A DNA stretch of 64,000 bases, from NCBI RefSeq assembly GCF_046297875.1, contig NZ_JBKBHD010000001.1, positions 1,798,001-1,862,000 on the forward strand. Direction: 5' to 3'. Source of the DNA: Parvibaculum sp046297875 (GTDB taxonomy: Bacteria > Pseudomonadota > Alphaproteobacteria > Parvibaculales > Parvibaculaceae). Each line of letters opens with the position of its first letter. Position 1 is the stretch's first letter. Positions 44,801 to 53,789 of the stretch are shown in pieces. A model generated the notes under the pieces. The model ran no database searches. It was not told where the DNA came from and worked only from the letters and a program-made list of their open reading frames with translations. The translations under genes and the position numbers were made by a program.

Positions 44801-45122
44801 GCACACCCATATCAGCGAGTGCGAGCGCGGTGTTGAGCGCGGTCTGACCGCCCATCGTCGGCAAGAGCGCGTCGGGCCGTTCCTTCTCGATGATCTTCGC
44901 GACGATGTCCGGCGTGATCGGCTCGATATAGGTCGCGTCCGCCAGCTCCGGGTCCGTCATGATCGTCGCCGGATTGGAGTTCACCAGGATGATGCGATAG
45001 CCCTCATCCTTCAGCGCCTTGCAAGCCTGCGTGCCCGAATAATCGAACTCGCAAGCCTGACCGATGATGATCGGCCCCGCGCCGATGATCATGATGCTTT
45101 TGATGTCTGTACGTTTGGGCAT
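41883..45122 (-). CDS. carB: Carbamoyl-phosphate synthase large subunit
   Basis: 1079 residues, full length. Two homologous ATP-grasp halves (SFTMGGTGGGIAYN in the first; PSYVLGGRGMEIV in the second), each with its nucleotide loops, the oligomerisation region between, and a C-terminal MGS allosteric domain (GTVFVSVRDSDKAKLVAPAKKLVDMGFKLIATGGTQRYLEEQG). Makes carbamoyl phosphate for arginine and pyrimidines from ammonia delivered by CarA. Separated from carA by 122 bases that hold a copy of a dispersed repeat. Confidence 0.97.
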   Translation of the reverse strand: MPKRTDIKSIMIIGAGPIIIGQACEFDYSGTQACKALKDEGYRIILVNSNPATIMTDPELADATYIEPITPDIVAKIIEKERPDALLPTMGGQTALNTALALADMGVLEKFGVEMIGAKREAIEMAEDRQLFRDAMDRIGIESPRSRVAHNMDEALEALEFVGLPAIIRPSFTMGGTGGGIAYNRQEFADIIESGLDASPVNEVLVEESVLGWKEFEMEVVRDRADNCIIICSIENVDPMGVHTGDSITIAPALTLTDKEYQVMRNASIAVLREIGVETGGSNVQFAVNPKDGRLVVIEMNPRVSRSSALASKATGFPIAKVAAKLAVGYTLDELQNDITKVTPASFEPTIDYVVTKIPRFAFEKFAGAEKLLGTAMKSVGEAMAIGRTFKESLQKALRSMETGLTGLNEVTVPGMGEGDDKNAIRAALGRPTPDRLLVIAQALRLGVPHDQIRASCSYDPWFIEQLQEIVDAEEAVRKSGLPQTKAEMRALKAMGFSDARLAELAGSEEEAVRKARREMGVRPVYKRIDTCAAEFESLTPYMYSTYETDFAGHADCESLPSDAKKAIILGGGPNRIGQGIEFDYCCCHAAFALDEIGIESIMVNCNPETVSTDYDTSDRLYFEPLTTEDVLELIDVERSKGTLAGVIVQFGGQTPLKLANDLERANVPILGTSPDAIDLAEDRDRFKALLEKLDLRQPPNGIARSAAEAKAIAEKIGYPVVIRPSYVLGGRGMEIVRDTAHLERYINEAVIVSGKSPVLIDGYLHDAIEVDVDALCDGKDVVICGIMEHIEEAGVHSGDSACSLPPYSLPAATIAEIERQTRDMALALNVGGLMNVQYAVQDGTIYVLEVNPRASRTVPFVAKVIGEPVAKIAAKVMAGAKLADFNLKPDAHGRVAVKEAVFPFARFPGVDTVLGPEMRSTGEVMGLDKSFAVAFAKSQLGGGTKVPTSGTVFVSVRDSDKAKLVAPAKKLVDMGFKLIATGGTQRYLEEQGLEVGTINKVLEGRPHIVDAIKNGEVALVFNTTEGAQALADSMSLRRAALMMKVPYYTTAAGARAAVEGIEAVSKGQLEVASLQSYT

Positions 45123-45164
45123 GACTATCGGTTACCGGCTGAAGAAGTAGAATGAAGGTTCAAC

Positions 45165-45222
45165 TCCCTCTCCCCATCGGGGAGAGGGAAGGGGCCCGCC
45201 GAAGGCGGGAAGGGTGAGGGGG
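45165..45222. repeat. Dispersed CTC/GAG-rich palindromic repeat, copy 1
   Basis: Between carA and carB: CTCCCTCTCCCC-AT-CGGGGAGAGGGA (a hairpin), then GGGCCCGCC-GAA-GGCGGGAAGGGTGAGGGG. The same words recur at 53676-53780 in reversed order on both sides of a hairpin. Confidence 0.7.
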
Positions 45223-45244
45223 GCGGCAGGCTCCGCATACGCCA

Positions 45245-46465
45245 TCACTTCCCCTCCTCGATCAGCTTCACGAAGCGGTCGAAGAGGTAGTGGCTGTCCT
45301 GCGGGCCGGGCGAGGCTTCCGGGTGGTACTGCACGGAGAAGACGGGGCGGCCCTTGAGCCTGATGCCGCAATTCGAGCCGTCGAAAAGCGAGACATGCGT
45401 CTCTTCCACCGTTTCGGGCAGGCTCTCGTGCGAGACCGCGAAGCCGTGGTTCATCGAGGTGATCTCGACCTTGCCGGTCGTATGGTCCTTCACGGGATGG
45501 TTCGCGCCGTGATGGCCCTGATGCATCTTTTCCGTCTTGGCGCCGAGCGCGAGCGCGAGCATCTGGTGGCCGAGGCAGATGCCGAAGACGGGCTTGCCGC
45601 TCTCGACGAGCTTGCGGATTTCCGGCACGGCATATTGGCCCGTCGCCGCCGGGTCGCCAGGGCCGTTCGAGAGGAACACGCCATCGGGGTTCAGCGCGAG
45701 AATGTCTTCGGCCTTCGTCTCGGCCGGCACCACCGTCACTTCGCAGCCCGCGCTCACAAGGCAGCGAAGGATGTTGCGCTTTATGCCGTAGTCGATGGCG
45801 ACGACGCGGTGCTTCAGCGCCTTGCCCTCGGTGAAGCCCTTGTCCCATGCCCATGTCGCTTCGCGCCATGAATAGGACTGGCCGCAGGTCACGTCCTTCA
45901 CGAGGTCCATGCCGACAAGGCCCGGCCAGCCGCGCGCCTTTTCAAGCAGCTTGGGAATATCGAAATTGCCGGCAGGGTCATGCGCGATGAGCCCGTCCAC
46001 ATAGCCCTTTTCGCGGATGCGCCGCGTCAGCGCGCGCGTGTCGATGCCGGAAAGGCCGATGATGCCGCGCGCCTTCAGCCATTGGTCGAGATGCTGCGCG
46101 GCGCGGTAGTTCGAGGGGTTCGTGATATCGGCGCGGATCACCATGCCGCGTACGCCGGAGGCGGAGGCGAGGTTCGAGGTTTCGATATCCTCGTCGTTGG
46201 TGCCGACATTGCCGATATGGGGGAAGGTGAAGGTGATGATCTGTCCGGCATAGGAGGGGTCTGTCAGGATTTCCTGATAGCCGGTGATCGCCGTGTTGAA
46301 GCAGACCTCGCCCACCGCTTCGCCGATGGCGCCGACACCGCGCCCTGAAAGTACCGTGCCATCCTTGAGAACCAGGAGGGCAGTCGGTTTTTCGGTCGCG
46401 GTCATGGAGCTTGCTTCTCTTGGTTTGGGCGTCTGGTTCGCGGTGTCGGGCGGCGCTGCGCTCAT
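45245..46465 (-). CDS. carA: Carbamoyl-phosphate synthase small subunit
   Basis: 406 residues. N-terminal CPSase domain (ALLVLKDGTVLSGRGVGA...GEVCFNTAITGYQEILTDPSYAGQIITFTFPHIGN) and class I glutamine amidotransferase domain with nucleophile FGICLGHQ and the His/Glu pair in YHPEASPGP. It frees ammonia from glutamine for CarB. ATG 46465 has GGGGAGGAG 6 bases upstream and is preferred; ATG 46405 (MTATEKPTALL) starts at the conserved region and is an alternative. Confidence 0.95.
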   Translation of the reverse strand: MSAAPPDTANQTPKPREASSMTATEKPTALLVLKDGTVLSGRGVGAIGEAVGEVCFNTAITGYQEILTDPSYAGQIITFTFPHIGNVGTNDEDIETSNLASASGVRGMVIRADITNPSNYRAAQHLDQWLKARGIIGLSGIDTRALTRRIREKGYVDGLIAHDPAGNFDIPKLLEKARGWPGLVGMDLVKDVTCGQSYSWREATWAWDKGFTEGKALKHRVVAIDYGIKRNILRCLVSAGCEVTVVPAETKAEDILALNPDGVFLSNGPGDPAATGQYAVPEIRKLVESGKPVFGICLGHQMLALALGAKTEKMHQGHHGANHPVKDHTTGKVEITSMNHGFAVSHESLPETVEETHVSLFDGSNCGIRLKGRPVFSVQYHPEASPGPQDSHYLFDRFVKLIEEGK

Positions 46466-46828
46466 GCCGACTCCTCCCCGGAACGCTGCGGGCTTTCTGC
46501 CTCGCGCCGTTCCGTGGCGGCTTTCGTCGTCACATCCATAGCGGCAACTCCAGGGGAGGAACCGGACCGTAAGGAACCGGCGCGGTGCGGCATGCGCCCG
46601 CGCGCGGAAAGACCCGGTTTCCCGTTGAATTTGGCGGACACTAAGGGATAGGCCGGATTCCGTCAAGCAGGCTTGCGATCAAAATAACCCAATAAAATCA
46701 TATGCTTGGTGCAAGCGCGGCATTGCGTTCCGAGATTGCAAGGGCAAGTGCTTTGGTTTAGCGTGGCGCCGATTCCGGGAGCGCGAGAGTGTGAGCAAGC
46801 CGCGCTCCCTTTTCATTGGAGGTGGGCC
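46466..46828. other. Divergent intergenic region between carA and yqeY
   Basis: 363 bases with no gene. Promoters for carA (minus) and yqeY (plus) must lie here. A TTGACG on the minus strand (46661-46666) is the best -35 but has no good -10. An AT-rich patch at 46678-46710 has a short inverted pair GCTTGC/GCAAGC (46671 and 46721). No attenuator or riboswitch structure recognised. Confidence 0.35.
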
Positions 46829-47293
46829 ATGAGCCAAAGCCTGCGCGAAAGCATCAAGCAAGGACTGGTCGAGGCGACGAAATCGCAGGACAAGCGCCGC
46901 ATGGCGACGCTCCGGCTGATCCAGGCCGCCCTCAAGGACCGCGACATTGCAGGCCGCACCGAAGGCCGCGATGCGGGCGTGAGCGATGCCGAAATCCTCG
47001 ATGTCCTCTCCAAGATGGTGAAGCAGCGCCGCGAATCGGCCGGCATCTATGAGGAAGCCGGGCGCTTGGAACTGGCCCAGCAGGAAAAGGAAGAAATCGA
47101 GATCATCGAGAGCTTCCTGCCGAAGCAGCTGTCCGACGCAGAGACATCCGCCGCCGTCGAAGCCGTCATCAAGGAGACAGGCGCCGCCAGCATCAAGGAT
47201 ATGGGCCGGGTGATGGGCGAACTAAAAACGCGCCATGCCGGCCAGATGGATTTCGGCAAGGCCGGCGCGATCGTGAAAGAGAAGCTGGCGTAA
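46829..47293 (+). CDS. GatB/YqeY-domain protein
   Basis: 154 residues of the YqeY family, related to the tRNA-binding tail of GatB. Family pattern: LRESIKQGLVEATKSQDKRRMATLRLIQAALKDRDI, SAGIYEEAGRLELAQQEKEEIEIIESFLPKQLS and DMGRVMGELKTRHAGQMDFGKAGAIVKEKL. GGAGGT is 6 bases upstream. It sits directly before dnaG and rpoD, an order widely kept in bacteria. Exact role unknown. Confidence 0.92.
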   Translation: MSQSLRESIKQGLVEATKSQDKRRMATLRLIQAALKDRDIAGRTEGRDAGVSDAEILDVLSKMVKQRRESAGIYEEAGRLELAQQEKEEIEIIESFLPKQLSDAETSAAVEAVIKETGAASIKDMGRVMGELKTRHAGQMDFGKAGAIVKEKLA

Positions 47294-47366
47294 GGCCCGA
47301 CTCGCTTCGCCAGGGGACGGGTGGCAGAATGTCCGGCCATCACGTCACCGGAGCGGCTTTACCCCC

Positions 47367-49277
47367 ATGTCCTTCCCCAAAGGCTTTCTCGACGAATTGA
47401 AGGGGCGCATCCGCGTCTCGGATGTCGTTGGCCGGAAGGTGAAGCTCCGGCGGCAGGGCAGGGAGTTCATCGGCCTCTCGCCTTTCACCAACGAGAAAAG
47501 CCCGAGCTTCACGGTGAATGACGACAAGCAGTTCTATCACTGCTTCTCGTCGGGCGAGCATGGCGACGTCATCAGGTTTCTCGAAAAGACCGAGAACCTC
47601 TCCTTCATCGAGGCGGTGGAGCGGCTCGCCGCCGAGGCCGGCATGGAGATGCCGGAGCGCGATCCCCATGCCGCCGAGCGCGACAAGGAAGCCGCGACAC
47701 TTATAGATGTGATGGAGATGGCGGCGGGTTTCTTCCGCCAGAAACTTGCCGAAGGCGTGGGCGCGGAAGCGCGGGCCTATCTCGACCGGCGCGGCCTCAA
47801 GGGCAAGACCATCGACGATTTCGGCATCGGCTATGCGCCGGGCGACGACCGGGCGGACCGGGCCTCGCTCCTCAAATTCCTGAAATCGAAGAATGTAACC
47901 ATCGATCAGATGATCGAGGCGGGGCTTGTCATCGGCGGGCCGGACATCGCCGAGCCTTACGACCGTTTCCGCAACCGCGTGATGTTTCCGATTGCCGATG
48001 CGCGCGGCCGCGTCATCGCCTTTGGCGGGCGGGCGCTCGCCAGCGATGCCAAGGCGAAATACCTCAATTCGCCCGAGACGCCGCTCTTTCATAAAGGCCG
48101 CCAGCTCTACAATCTTCACCGCGCGCGCAAGCCCGCGCATGACGAAGGCACGGTGATTGCCGTCGAAGGCTATATGGATGTGGTGGGGCTTGCGCAGGGC
48201 GGCATCTTCCACGCCGTCGCCCCGCTCGGCACGGCGCTCACCGAAGACCAGATTCAGCTTCTCTGGCGCATGGCGCCCGAGCCCATTCTCTGTTTCGACG
48301 GCGACAAGGCGGGGCTTCGCGCCGCTTACCGCGCTGTCGAGCGCGTGCTGCCGATGCTGAAGCCCGGCCATTCGCTCCGCTTCGCGCTGCTGCCGGAGGG
48401 GAAAGACCCGGACGATCTCGTGCGCGAGGAAGGCGGCGAGGCGATGCGCGAGATACTGGCGAAAGCGAGGCCGCTCTCCGACATGCTGTGGGAGAAGGAA
48501 ATCTCGACCGGTTCATGGGACACGCCGGAGCGCCGCGCGAAGCTCGAGGCCGATCTCGAGGCGGCCGTTGCTGCGATCGGCGATCCGAAGGTCCGCTCGC
48601 ATTACGCCGAGGCGCTGCGCGAGCGGGTGCGCAAGTTCTTCGGCGGTGCGCCGCGGCAGGGCGGGAGCTTCCGTCAGGGCGGTTTCAGGGGCGGCTTCGG
48701 CGGCCAGCGGCCGGGCAGGGGCAATTTTCGAGAGCGCGGCGGCTTCGGGCGGGGCGAGGCTTTCATGCCGCCTGTCACGCCGGAACTGCGCCGCTCGGCG
48801 CTGGCGAGCGGTGCCGCGGGAGAGGGCGGACGGGAGGGACTATTGCTCCTCACGCTGCTTAACCACCCGGAACTCCTTGAGAATTACGCAGAGGATATCT
48901 CGCGAATCGAGATAAGAACCCCGGCGCTTGACAGATTACGCAATGAAATCATAGATATAGCGGCCCTCCATGCGCCTCTTGAAAGGGAGGCGCTGAAGGG
49001 CCACTTGCTGAGCAGGAATCTGGTGGATATCGCCCAGCGGCTGGAGGCCGGTTCAGCCTTCGGGAGCGACCGGTTTGCATGGCCCGATGCGGCGCCGGAC
49101 GAGGCGGAAGCGGGCTTCCTCCACACGCTTGCGAGGCACCGGCGCGTCATCGTGCTGGAAACGGAATTGAAGGCCGCCGAGCGCGCGCTCGCGGAAGAGA
49201 TGACGGAAGAGAATTTCGCCCGTCTGCAGGCCATTCATGCGCAGCTTGAGCGCGCTGAACCGGCGGACGGGCTTTAG
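47367..49277 (+). CDS. dnaG: DNA primase
   Basis: 636 residues. Zinc-ribbon-like N-terminus (1-100), Toprim catalytic core with EGYMDVVGLAQ and CFDGDKAGLRA (250-350), a Gly/Arg/Phe-rich linker (QGGSFRQGGFRGGFGGQRPGRGNF, about 430-460) and the DnaB-interacting C-terminal domain. In the zinc region the usual Cys-x2-His and Cys-x2-Cys ligands read S38-x2-T41 and C59-x2-S62, so only one ligand remains; this is known in related alphaproteobacteria as far as I recall. Part of the yqeY-dnaG-rpoD macromolecular synthesis order. Confidence 0.96.
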   Translation: MSFPKGFLDELKGRIRVSDVVGRKVKLRRQGREFIGLSPFTNEKSPSFTVNDDKQFYHCFSSGEHGDVIRFLEKTENLSFIEAVERLAAEAGMEMPERDPHAAERDKEAATLIDVMEMAAGFFRQKLAEGVGAEARAYLDRRGLKGKTIDDFGIGYAPGDDRADRASLLKFLKSKNVTIDQMIEAGLVIGGPDIAEPYDRFRNRVMFPIADARGRVIAFGGRALASDAKAKYLNSPETPLFHKGRQLYNLHRARKPAHDEGTVIAVEGYMDVVGLAQGGIFHAVAPLGTALTEDQIQLLWRMAPEPILCFDGDKAGLRAAYRAVERVLPMLKPGHSLRFALLPEGKDPDDLVREEGGEAMREILAKARPLSDMLWEKEISTGSWDTPERRAKLEADLEAAVAAIGDPKVRSHYAEALRERVRKFFGGAPRQGGSFRQGGFRGGFGGQRPGRGNFRERGGFGRGEAFMPPVTPELRRSALASGAAGEGGREGLLLLTLLNHPELLENYAEDISRIEIRTPALDRLRNEIIDIAALHAPLEREALKGHLLSRNLVDIAQRLEAGSAFGSDRFAWPDAAPDEAEAGFLHTLARHRRVIVLETELKAAERALAEEMTEENFARLQAIHAQLERAEPADGL

Positions 49278-49598
49278 TCTGGGCAGCAGACCAGGCGGTA
49301 TCGGATTTTAACGGGGATCGGTCAGCAGCGGGATTTCGAGGGCAGAGCGGCTTCGGGCGATTGCGGGAATTTGTTCCGCGAAGGGGACGCCGGAAGCAAA
49401 GGCTGAAAGCACATGGAACGATTGGACGCAGGCATTCGGGAGAGCCCCGCATGTCGCTCCGGTCTTTTACCGCTTTCGGCTAAAGGCTCTGGTTCTTGCC
49501 GCCCCTATGACCTATCTGGATCGAGAAATGGGGCTTTCCGGCCCGTGGGTTCCCTCGATGGGAGCGGCCGGATGCCCGTCATGTCGGAGAAAGTGTGA
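49278..49598. other. Intergenic region between dnaG and rpoD
   Basis: 321 bases without a gene; the rpoD promoter must be here. I see no perfect sigma-70 or RpoH-type pair; CTTG at 49496 with CTAT at 49513 is a heat-shock-like word pair but with 13 rather than 17 bases between. A short inverted repeat TCTGGGCAGCAGACCAG lies at 49277-49294. Confidence 0.3.
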
Positions 49599-51563
<1,965 letters not shown>

Positions 51564-51571
51564 CCTGACTT

Positions 51572-51695
51572 GTCATTGCCGGGTCCTTCCTGATTTGAAG
51601 GAGGCCGGCAATCCAGAAGCCGCTTTGCGGCGTCGGGAAGACTCTCGGGGCCTCGCCCGCCGCACTGGATGCCCGGGTCAAGCCTGGGCATGACG
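51572..51695. repeat. Alphaproteobacterial palindromic repeat (second family)
   Basis: Begins GTCATTGCCGGG and ends CCCGGGTCAAGCCTGGGCATGACGG, a GTCATGCCCGGG...CCCGGGCATGAC-style palindrome with CATCCAG and its partner CTGGATG inside, seen in many alphaproteobacterial intergenic regions. Only one copy in this window. Located just after rpoD. Confidence 0.55.
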
Positions 51696-51715
51696 GTTGG
51701 TTGATGAAGTTTGGG

Positions 51716-51742
51716 AGCCCGGATCGGAAAATCCGGGCTTTT
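51716..51742 (+). terminator. Intrinsic terminator after rpoD
   Basis: Perfect 9-bp stem AGCCCGGAT/ATCCGGGCT with a 6-base loop, followed by TTTG. It is 153 bases after the rpoD stop, past the repeat. Confidence 0.6.
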
Positions 51743-51796
51743 GAATTCGAAGAAAAAACTTATCCCCGCCCCCTTGCGCGCCCCCATATTGGATGC

Positions 51797-52004
51797 ACCC
51801 GTTCCGCATGAGGGCGTATCCGGAATGACCAGATGCGGGAGCGGGTGTCGCGGTATCGAGGTGCGGGGCGTTTGTCTCCGGCCGTAAAGCGGAAACGGAC
51901 ATGACGCCCGTGGAAGCCGGCATCGCGGCGCGCGGGGCGGAACGAGGCCGCTCCCTCACTACTACCGCACCTCAATGTGCGGCCGAGTTCCATGCGCCCC
52001 GCGC
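51797..52004. ncRNA. Candidate structured noncoding RNA or complex inverted-repeat region
   Basis: Three consecutive stems fill about 210 bases between convergent genes: 51797-51809 with 51833-51846; GGGCGT 51866-51871 with ACGCCC 51904-51909; and a near-complete hairpin 51930-51943 with 51987-52004 (10 GC-rich pairs, then GAAC/GTTC, then GGCCGC/GCGGCC). A longer-range GAGGTGCGG (51859) pairs with CCGCACCTC (51965). No coding frame of merit. It does not match tmRNA, RNase P, 6S or SRP RNA signatures that I know. The strand cannot be decided. Confidence 0.3.
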
Positions 52005-52061
52005 ACCCTCTACTTTGGGCAAATCTTCGAAGGCGCCTGCCTTGCGGAGCCCGGCGGCGAT

Positions 52062-52298
52062 TCAGGTTTTTTGTCTTGCCGCCGCTTTTTCCGCTTTTGC
52101 GGCCTTCTTTTCGGCCTTTGCGTCGGCTGCGTCCCTGGCCAGGCGCTGCGCCTTCAGCTTTTCAGTCTTGGTGGCGCGCAGCTCCGCCTCGCTATCCGCG
52201 ATGGCGCGGGCGGCGACCGTCGTCTGGTCGGCCTTGCTGGCGCGGATCTGGGCGGGCGTCGTGTGATTGTTGAAAAGCGTTTTGCGGCGTGAAGACAT
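52062..52298 (-). CDS. Small basic/alanine-rich conserved protein
   Basis: 78 residues, start MSSRRKTLFNNHTTP with GAGGAG 8 bases upstream. Almost entirely one charged helix (residues 15-78, with repeated AKAEKKAAKAEKAAAR), no membrane segment. Similar short proteins are encoded in related alphaproteobacteria. Possibly nucleic-acid-binding. Function unknown. Confidence 0.65.
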   Translation of the reverse strand: MSSRRKTLFNNHTTPAQIRASKADQTTVAARAIADSEAELRATKTEKLKAQRLARDAADAKAEKKAAKAEKAAARQKT

Positions 52299-52351
52299 GG
52301 GGCCGGCTCCTCGAGAGGGGCACCCGCGCTGTCATTCGCGAGGGCAGACAT

Positions 52352-52380
52352 GAAAAAAGGCCGGAATGACCCGGCCTTGT
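52352..52380 (-). terminator. Intrinsic terminator downstream of the arsM-like gene
   Basis: On the minus strand: AAGGCCGG-GTCATT-CCGGCCTT followed by TTTTC. Lies 175 bases after the arsM-like stop. The space between (52381-52554) holds only a 28-codon TTG frame (52417-52503) ending KGPVIHFGG, which I do not call as a gene. Confidence 0.7.
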
Positions 52381-52554
52381 CCCAATCATTCCGATTGTCC
52401 GCCATTACATCCGTGGTCAGCCGCCGAAATGAATTACCGGCCCTTTGCGGGGCCCCGGCTGTGCCGGGCGGCTCGTCCTGCGGCGCTTGGCGCGCTGAAA
52501 CAAGCCTCGATTGAATGGATATGGGGTGCCCGGCCGGGAATACAAGGGGCCTTG

Positions 52555-53601
52555 TCAGCAGCAGGCGCCGGAGGTCTCGCCGCCGGTTTCGGCGTAGGGC
52601 ATGGCCGTGCCGCAGCCGGGGAAGATGCCGAAATGGCGCGAGAAATCGCCGATGAAGGTGAAGTGCGGCGCGAAGCGGCTTTCCTTCAGCATGCGGAATG
52701 TATTGCCGCAGACGGGGAAGGCGCGGCCTTTCTCGATCCGGTGGTGCCCGTCGAGCAGGAAGGCGTCTTCGGCATGCGCGATGCCGCCATTATAGATCAC
52801 CGCCTGACCGTGATCCTCGCAGGCGGGTTCGAGCCCCTCGATGTTGAAAAGCCGGTAGGTGGCGGAGAAGAAGCGCGCGTCGCCCAGTTTCCGGCGGATC
52901 GCGGGTTCCACGATGTCCAGCGGCCGGCTCGTCACGAGGCGCGGATCGGCGAAGCCACAGGCTTTGGCGAGGTTCTGGAAATCGTTCCAGTAGAGCGCGC
53001 CGCCAAGGCATTCGCCGAGCAGCACAGGGTCGTCGCGGAGCGAGGCGTCGAGCCTGCGGTCGGCATAGACGTCGGCGAAATAGAATTCGCCGCCGGGTTT
53101 CAGCAGCGCCCGCGCGCCTTCCAGCACGGCGCGCTTGTCCGGCGAGAGGTTCACCACGCAGTTCGAGACGATGATGTCGAAGCTTGCGGGTTCAAGGCCC
53201 AGTTCGCCAAGCTGCTCGATATATCCCTCGCGGAATTCCACATTCGCATGTGTGTGTCCGAAGCGTTCCATGTGCCAGCCGATATGCGCCCGCGCCACGG
53301 CAAGCTGTTCCGGCGTCATGTCGACGCCCGTCACATGGCCCTTGGGGCCCACCAGCCTTGCCAGCGCATAGGCATCGCGCCCCGCGCCGCAGCCGAGGTC
53401 CAGCACGCGCATCCCTTCGAGCTTGTCGGGGATGACGAGGCCGCAGCCGTAATAGCGCGTCAGCACCTCGTCATGGATGAGCGAGAGCGCTTCCTTCACA
53501 TGCTCGGGCATGGCGCCGGGGTCGCAACAGGCGTCCGTTTTCAGGTCGGCCGAGCCTTGCAGCGTCTGCCCGTAATATTCCTTCACGCTTTCGATGCTCA
53601 T
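52555..53601 (-). CDS. arsM: Arsenite methyltransferase-like protein (ArsM)
   Basis: 348 residues. The N-terminus VKEYYGQTLQGSADLKTDACC contains the conserved Cys pair of ArsM; SAM motif VLDLGCGAGRDAYALARLVG; the third catalytic Cys in IIVSNCVVNLSPDKRAVL; KPGGEFYFADVYAD. The C-terminal domain is Cys-containing and the protein ends in GACC. ArsM methylates As(III) to volatile or less bound products. No arsR or arsenate-reductase gene lies nearby. GGGAG is 7 bases before ATG. Confidence 0.87.
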   Translation of the reverse strand: MSIESVKEYYGQTLQGSADLKTDACCDPGAMPEHVKEALSLIHDEVLTRYYGCGLVIPDKLEGMRVLDLGCGAGRDAYALARLVGPKGHVTGVDMTPEQLAVARAHIGWHMERFGHTHANVEFREGYIEQLGELGLEPASFDIIVSNCVVNLSPDKRAVLEGARALLKPGGEFYFADVYADRRLDASLRDDPVLLGECLGGALYWNDFQNLAKACGFADPRLVTSRPLDIVEPAIRRKLGDARFFSATYRLFNIEGLEPACEDHGQAVIYNGGIAHAEDAFLLDGHHRIEKGRAFPVCGNTFRMLKESRFAPHFTFIGDFSRHFGIFPGCGTAMPYAETGGETSGACC

Positions 53602-53675
53602 GCCACACTCCCTGTTGCCGGGAGAAGCTGCACGGGCGCAGGCTCACAGTCCATTCACAAGTGAGAGAGCGCGGC

Positions 53676-53780
53676 TCCCCCTCACCCTTCCGCCGTCTGC
53701 CGACGTCTCCCTCCTTCTCCCCTTGGGGAGAGGGAGGGGGCCCGCTGCCGCGCAGCGGCAGTGGGAAGGGTGAGGGGGCG
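53676..53780. repeat. Dispersed CTC/GAG-rich palindromic repeat, copy 2
   Basis: CCCCCTCACCCTTCC ... CTTCTCCCCTTGGGGAGAGGGAGGGGG ... GGGAAGGGTGAGGGGG, an outer inverted repeat around an inner hairpin plus CGCTGCCGCGCAGCGGCAG. Shares words with 45165-45222. It fills most of the space between the arsM-like gene and the DJ-1 gene. Confidence 0.7.
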
Positions 53781-53789
53781 CGGTGCCCG

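Noticed and set aside
43356..45155. Long open frame on the plus strand opposite carB
   Set aside because: Antisense shadow of a GC-rich core gene; no family features. The same holds for long opposite frames over uvrC (4943-6769), the PAP2-DUF368 gene (13806-15140), uvrB (16741-17988) and rpoD (49512-51521, minus).
51566..52061. Possible tRNA, tmRNA, 6S, RNase P or SRP RNA gene after rpoD
   Set aside because: No T-loop GGTTCGA-type word, no tmRNA tag, no SRP apical GGAAG motif; kept only as an unassigned structured region.
52555..52560. Selenocysteine at the TGA following the terminal Cys-Cys of the ArsM-like protein
   Set aside because: The protein already ends like other ArsM proteins at this point, and no SECIS-like element could be shown; treated as a normal stop.
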